From: Candidatus Kuenenia stuttgartensis
GTDB taxonomy: Bacteria; Planctomycetota; UBA11346
Reading direction: 5' to 3'
DNA: 49,124 bases
Assembly (NCBI GenBank): GCA_945876185.1
Contig: CAMCMZ010000024.1
Coordinates: forward strand, 1 to 49,124
Part shown: in pieces, positions 45,211 through 49,124 of the stretch
How positions within the stretch are numbered: the first letter of the stretch is position 1
How the letters are laid out: every line of letters starts with the position of its first letter
Notes under the pieces: model-generated
What the model saw: the letters and a program-made list of their open reading frames with translations, nothing else
What the model was told of the DNA's origin: nothing
The model's database searches: none
Made by a program: the position numbers and the translations under genes

Positions 45211-45229
45211 GCAAATGATTCTCAATATC
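45211..45229 (-). promoter_or_regulatory. Fur-type operator upstream of phnD
   Basis: The minus strand reads gatattgagaatcatttgc, matching 15 of 19 positions of the classical Fur box (GATAATGATAATCATTATC). Bases 45210-45224 also form the 7-1-7 arrangement. It sits 72-91 bp before phnD and about 180 bp before metF. The regulator could also be another Fur-family member. Confidence 0.6.
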
Positions 45230-45345
45230 ATCCAGGCGGACTGTCAGGTGCCAATATTCGCCACAGCACAGTCAGGATACCCACCCAAGAAAATCAAAAA
45301 ATGGCAGATGAAGTCGGTTTCGCAAAGAAACCTGGCCAGCGGCCT

Positions 45346-45365
45346 CGCCCAATCTGCATTGGGCG
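45346..45365 (+). promoter_or_regulatory. Hairpin in the metF leader
   Basis: An 8-bp stem cgcccaat/attgggcg with loop ctgc lies 40 bp before the metF start, in a 5' leader. No riboswitch consensus is recognised. Confidence 0.4.
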
Positions 45366-45405
45366 GGGCGTATCGCTTCGCGCCGATTGCCATTAGAAAC
45401 CCAAC

Positions 45406-46302
45406 ATGCGCCTGGACCTGCTATTCAAAGCCATCCCCATCAAAGCCATCCCCCGCACCCTGTCGTTCGAGTTCTTCCCGCCGAAGACCGATCGCGCCTG
45501 GTACACGCTGGAAGACACCATTGATCAGCTGATGCCGCTCGGACCGGACTTCGTTTCCGTGACCTACGGCGCGGGCGGGGCGACCCGCACCAAGACGCGC
45601 GAGATCGTCGAACACCTCCAAGGCAAGGCTGCCGCCGTGGCGATGGCGCACCTGACCTGCGTCAACGCCACCCGGGCCGAACTCGGCGCCCTGCTCGAGG
45701 AATACCACAAGGCCGGCATCGTGAACCTGCTCGCCCTGCGTGGTGATCCGCCCCAGGGCCAGAAGTCCTTCGTCCCGACAGACGGAGGCTGCGCCTTTGC
45801 CACCGACCTCATCAAGCTCATCAAGGACGACGGCCGCTTCGCCATCCTGTGCGCCGCCTATCCCGAGGGTCATCCCGAAGCTGCCAGCCGCGAGGCCGAC
45901 TGGGAACGCCTGGCCCAGAAGTTTGAGGCCGGCGCCTGCGCGGCGATCACCCAATGCTTCTTCGATCCTGCGCCCTACCAGGAGATGCGCGCCTGGCTCA
46001 AGCGCCGCCTGGGCTACGAAGCCCGGATCATCCCCGGTATCCTGCCGATTACCGACTTCCTCGCCCTGGACCGCTTCTGCAAGCGCTGCGGCGCGAGCAT
46101 CCCGGCTGCGGTGCGCGCCGCGCTGGCGCCGCTTGCCGACCACCGCGTCCTGGTGCGCAAGGCTGGCATCGAACTGACCATCAATTTTGCGCGACAGCTG
46201 CTCGACCTGGGTGCGCCCGGCCTGCACATCTACGCTCTCAACCGCTCGACCGCTGCGGCTGAACTGGTCACCGGATTGCGGTTGTCCGGGCACCTGGACT
46301 GA
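45406..46302 (+). CDS. metF: Methylenetetrahydrofolate reductase
   Basis: The 298-residue flavoprotein reduces 5,10-methylene-THF to 5-methyl-THF for methionine synthesis. Family marks are LSFEFFPPKTDRA, FVSVTYGAGGATRTKT, AHLTCVNATRAEL, NLLALRGDPP, YPEGHPEA and ITQCFFDPAPY. Length matches bacterial MetF. The first ten residues contain a short duplication (KAIPIKAIP). It is divergent from the phnDCE operon. Confidence 0.96.
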   Translation: MRLDLLFKAIPIKAIPRTLSFEFFPPKTDRAWYTLEDTIDQLMPLGPDFVSVTYGAGGATRTKTREIVEHLQGKAAAVAMAHLTCVNATRAELGALLEEYHKAGIVNLLALRGDPPQGQKSFVPTDGGCAFATDLIKLIKDDGRFAILCAAYPEGHPEAASREADWERLAQKFEAGACAAITQCFFDPAPYQEMRAWLKRRLGYEARIIPGILPITDFLALDRFCKRCGASIPAAVRAALAPLADHRVLVRKAGIELTINFARQLLDLGAPGLHIYALNRSTAAAELVTGLRLSGHLD

Positions 46303-46410
46303 CACACCAGGAATGTTCACAACCTGGTCGGAAACCGGTCGATTACCTACGGACCCCGTTTCGCTGCGCCTCTGGCCAGGCGAAGAACACCATGATGCTT
46401 CCGCCATCTT

Positions 46411-48138
46411 ATGATCGCCCCTGCCCAACCTGATTCTGGAGCGTCTTTCTCTGCTGGCGGCGCCCTCTCCGCTGGCGGCGCTTCATCTGCTGGCGGCGCC
46501 CTGTCCGCTGGCGGCGCCCCGGCGCATGCGGCCGATAGCGCCGGCCGCCGCGCCGGCCGCACGGCACCATCCAAGCCGCGCGAACTGCCGCACAGCCCGG
46601 AATTAGAAAAATCGATCCTCGGCTGCCTGCTCGTCGGCGACCAGCCGACCGCCATCCATGAGGTGCGCCAAGTCGCTGAACATCCACTGCATTTCTACGG
46701 CCGCGATCACCGCATCATCTACGTCGCCTGCCTGGAGATCGACGACACCGGACATCGCATCGACGCGGCGGCGGCGTGCGAACTGCTGTCACGCTACCCC
46801 TTCCAGACCATGATGGACCGCCTCAAGCAGGCGCAGATCCTGTTCGACAGCGACCAGCTCGACGCGCTCGACAAGGCCCGCCTGCGCACGTTGTGGCGGC
46901 GCGAAGCCGGCGAGGAGGCCGCCGATCCGGCCGACAGCGCGCTGATGGCGATCGGCGGAGCGAACACCGTGTTCGACCTGGTCGGCCAGGGATCCTGGGC
47001 CGGGCTCAAACGCAACGCGATCCTGCTGCGCGACGCCTACCTCAAACGCCGGATGATCCGGCGCATGTCGGCGCTGGTCGATCGCGCGTACCTGACCCCG
47101 GACAACTTCACCAAGCTGATCGACGAGGGTAGTCAGGCGATGCTCGAACTGGGCCGCCACGGGCAGACCTCGACCGTGCATTCGATCCAGGACACCACCC
47201 AGGCGACGCTCGAAAAGATCCTCGAAAGCCACCAGAACCCGGAAATTGGCATCACCACCGGCATCCCCGACATCGATCAGAAGCTCATCGCCCTGCGCCC
47301 CGGCGGTCTCTACATCCTCGCCGCCCGGCCCGGCGTCGGAAAGACTTCACTTGCGCTCAAGATCGCGGCGAACATCGCCGCCCGCATGGAAGGCGACGGC
47401 GGCATCCTGTTCTTCAGTCTCGAAGTCGACCGCGTCGATTTGCTCAAGAAGATGCTCTCGGCTGAGAGTACGGTGCCGTTCGGCGACATCGACCGCGGTT
47501 CGGTGACCAGCGAACAATGGGAACTCGTCCAGGCCGCGGCAAGCCGCTTCGGAACCTGGAACTTCGACCTCATGGACGTGAGCGACCTCACCGTCCATGG
47601 CCTGCGCGCAGTCGTTCGCCGGCGCAAGCTGGAGACCCAGGACAAGCTGAAACTGGTGGTGATCGACTACCTGCAGCTGCTGAACAGTCAGCGCCCTGAC
47701 GCGAGCGAATACGAAAAAGTCAGCGAAATCACCCGCGTGCTGAAGGTGCTCGCGCGCGACCTGCGCATCCCGGTGATGGCCCTGTCGCAGATGTCGCGCG
47801 ACAGCGAAAAGGGTGTCTCGAACCTGCCGCGCGAACCGCGCCTGTCCGACTTGCGTGGATCCGGCTCGATCGAGCAGGACGCGGATTCCGTGCTGTTCAT
47901 CCACCGCGTCGACGGCGGCGAAGAAGCGACGGCCGGTCAGCTCGAACGCCGCCGGATCAAGCTGATCATCGCCAAGAACCGTTTCGGTCCGACCGGCCAG
48001 GCCCACCTCGACTTCTACCCCGCCAACATGCGCTTCGTGCAAAGCGCCGGCGATGAACCGCCGGCCGACATCGAGGACAACGAGCGCAAGGCCCGCGCGA
48101 CGCAGCCGCCGCGCGACGAAGAGGACATGTTCAAGTAG
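46411..48138 (+). CDS. dnaB: Replicative DNA helicase DnaB with repeat-rich N-terminus
   Basis: The 575-residue product has the DnaB N-terminal helical domain (LPHSPELEKSILGCLLVG) and a RecA-like C-terminal domain. Walker A is AARPGVGKTS with Lys at residue 311. Further motifs are LFFSLEVDR, VVIDYLQLL, MALSQMSRDSE, DLRGSGSIEQDADSV and IIAKNRFGPTG. Residues 14-36 are a low-complexity SAGGA repeat from 18-bp tandem repeats. An acidic tail ends in DEEDMFK. Typical DnaB is about 450-480 residues; extra length is at both ends and in the linker. It may be preceded by a shorter translation start. Confidence 0.95.
   Translation: MIAPAQPDSGASFSAGGALSAGGASSAGGALSAGGAPAHAADSAGRRAGRTAPSKPRELPHSPELEKSILGCLLVGDQPTAIHEVRQVAEHPLHFYGRDHRIIYVACLEIDDTGHRIDAAAACELLSRYPFQTMMDRLKQAQILFDSDQLDALDKARLRTLWRREAGEEAADPADSALMAIGGANTVFDLVGQGSWAGLKRNAILLRDAYLKRRMIRRMSALVDRAYLTPDNFTKLIDEGSQAMLELGRHGQTSTVHSIQDTTQATLEKILESHQNPEIGITTGIPDIDQKLIALRPGGLYILAARPGVGKTSLALKIAANIAARMEGDGGILFFSLEVDRVDLLKKMLSAESTVPFGDIDRGSVTSEQWELVQAAASRFGTWNFDLMDVSDLTVHGLRAVVRRRKLETQDKLKLVVIDYLQLLNSQRPDASEYEKVSEITRVLKVLARDLRIPVMALSQMSRDSEKGVSNLPREPRLSDLRGSGSIEQDADSVLFIHRVDGGEEATAGQLERRRIKLIIAKNRFGPTGQAHLDFYPANMRFVQSAGDEPPADIEDNERKARATQPPRDEEDMFK
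46450..46521 (+). repeat. Four 18-bp tandem repeats inside dnaB
   Basis: Four units of tctgctggcggcgccctc type run head to tail and encode SAGGAL/SAGGAS. They lie in the disordered N-terminus, before the helicase fold. Confidence 0.9.
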
Positions 48139-48209
48139 GCAGCCGCGCACGCGGCAAACGGTCGGACTGACGTACAGGATCAGCCTGGTTCCGGGTTTCA
48201 TCCCGGGTC

Positions 48210-48662
48210 ATGGACGCTATCCAGCACCTCCCGATGACCGCGCGTTCCCTTCGCTGCACCTGTCTGGCCGTCGTGCTGCTGCTGGCCCTTGGCCATTCCG
48301 GCGGCGTGCAGGTGATCGGCTGGATCGGGATGTTCGCCAGCCGGGTCCAGTCTGCTTCGGTTGGCGACGCCTTGGCCAGCACCTTCGATGGGAAGAAGCC
48401 GTGTGCGATGTGCCGGGCCGCGAAGGCGTTGGCGGCGGCCGAGGCGGGCGAAAAGACGCCGGCCCTGCCCGATAAACCCGGCAAGAAGACCCCGGCGAGT
48501 TCAAACCTCCATATCCATCTTGCTGAGTTGTGCGAATTGAGCCTGAACCAAAGTCTTGGTTGGTCATTGGTACAGTGCCTCCGTTGCGACCTGCCCTTCG
48601 GCTTTGCCACCGAGCCGCCGGTGCCACCGCCGCGGCGTGCGGCCGGTACCGCCATCGCCTGA
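48210..48662 (+). CDS. Small secreted protein with CxxC motif
   Basis: The 150-residue product has a hydrophobic N-terminal segment (LAVVLLLALGHSGGVQVIGW), then ASTFDGKKPCAMCRAAKAL followed by a Lys/Pro-rich stretch. 'FDGxxPCxxCxA...' proteins of this size recur in PVC-group genomes in my recollection, but no function is established to me. The CxxC could bind a metal or form a disulfide. More Cys (CELSLNQS, CLRC) lie downstream. A second start nine codons in (MTARSLRC) is possible. Confidence 0.7.
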   Translation: MDAIQHLPMTARSLRCTCLAVVLLLALGHSGGVQVIGWIGMFASRVQSASVGDALASTFDGKKPCAMCRAAKALAAAEAGEKTPALPDKPGKKTPASSNLHIHLAELCELSLNQSLGWSLVQCLRCDLPFGFATEPPVPPPRRAAGTAIA

Positions 48663-48729
48663 ATTGCAGGTCCCCGTCCTCGTACAGGGACATCGTGCAG
48701 GGATGGCGCCACAATAGCTTCGCGGCATT

Positions 48730-48855
48730 GCCGGGAGAGGCGAGCCCCAGCTTGCCTCACGAATAGACGACCGGCTTAAGCTCACATCGCAAACGAACGG
48801 TCCATTGGCGCGCCCTGAAAAAATCATGGGCGAGCTGGGGCTCGCCCCTCCCGGC
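48730..48855. repeat. Inverted 23-bp pair in the terminal intergenic region
   Basis: gccgggagaggcgagcccca plus gct (48730-48752) is mirrored with one mismatch by 48833-48855, enclosing 80 bp. No gene is recognised between 48663 and 48979. Confidence 0.85.
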
Positions 48856-48949
48856 GACTGAACCTGGGAGCGCGCACTTCGCGGTGCATTCATCCGATTT
48901 TCATCGCGACTGAGACGCACGCTCGCAGGGCAATCAGCATTCCGTCTGG

Positions 48950-48975
48950 GCCGGTTGAAAACCGGCGGTCCCAGG
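48950..48975 (-). repeat. REP-like hairpin next to the right inverted end
   Basis: gccggttgaaaaccggcggt and cccagg are the same family as 34161-34186. It ends 4 bp before the 145-bp repeat begins. Confidence 0.85.
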
Positions 48976-48979
48976 CGGC

Positions 48980-49124
48980 CAATGGCATTGATTTAATTTC
49001 TAATAATTTTACAGGGTTCTTGCATACGGATGCAGCGGCTTTCGCCGGTAGCATCGTCCCAGTCTTTGCTTCAGCATCCATCGGATGACGGAGATGATCG
49101 CGGCATTCGCTCGTCGGATAAGCT
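48980..49124 (-). mobile_element. Right copy of 145-bp inverted end repeat; probable IS right end
   Basis: Perfect reverse complement of 1-145. The presumed transposase tail reads inward on the minus strand from 49122 to its stop at 49009-49011. The repeat boundary lies 4 bp beyond a REP hairpin, which may have been the insertion site. Confidence 0.6.

Overview
The window is a high-GC bacterial chromosomal segment of about 49 kb with 42 protein-coding genes, two decayed fragments and four tRNAs. Housekeeping genes (dnaB, lepB, lptB, rlmN, class II aldolase, ribE, metF) make it chromosomal rather than a plasmid or phage. A signal peptidase I with a very large insert, secreted proteins of a type common in the PVC group, and dense 'tgggaccgccggt..' hairpin repeats suggest the Planctomycetota/Verrucomicrobiota superphylum. 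I cannot resolve the phylum from this sequence alone.

Layout. 1-145 and 48980-49124 are perfect inverted copies of one another. They carry what reads like the last 37 codons of a transposase, so both ends of the window probably lie in copies of one insertion sequence. 0.1-1.8 kb: an IS-truncated small exported protein, a small helical protein, tRNA-Leu and tRNA-Lys. 1.9-5.3 kb: two single-domain receiver proteins, a glycine/D-amino-acid oxidase (ThiO-like) and an MlaE-type permease. 5.5-11.3 kb: rlmN and a Kef-type antiporter, divergent from lepB, then lptB and tRNA-Ser. 11.8-17.8 kb: an unknown membrane protein, a DinB-fold protein, aldolase, and a ribE-gldF-gldG operon. 18.2-23.5 kb: a complete branched-chain amino-acid/amide (HAAT) ABC transporter. 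23.6-24.2 kb: tRNA-Pro followed by decayed gene fragments. 24.6-35.9 kb: a urea island, urtABCDE then ureD, fused ureAB, ureC, ureF and ureG. 36-41 kb: a degenerate HisRS paralogue, an exported protein, a DUF433/DUF5615 toxin-antitoxin pair, a glycosyltransferase and a lipoprotein. 41.3-48.7 kb: an HtrA protease, a phosphonate-type ABC transporter with a Fur-like box, metF, dnaB and a small secreted Cys-motif protein.

Function. The central island is a full urea acquisition and hydrolysis pathway. UrtABCDE imports urea, UreAB/UreC hydrolyses it to ammonia and CO2, and UreD/F/G insert nickel. No ureE is seen, but UreG has a His-rich N-terminus.

The most unusual signal is a family of about 100-bp nested inverted repeats (long form about 200 bp) present seven times. 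Six copies start 2-7 bp after a stop codon, always in the same orientation relative to the gene they follow. Their stems change on both arms together between copies. They look like a mobile or amplified 3'-UTR/terminator RNA element. Several shorter REP-like hairpin families and one MITE with a 10-bp target duplication fill other gaps, including the ureC-ureF, livH-livM and urtA-urtB spacers.
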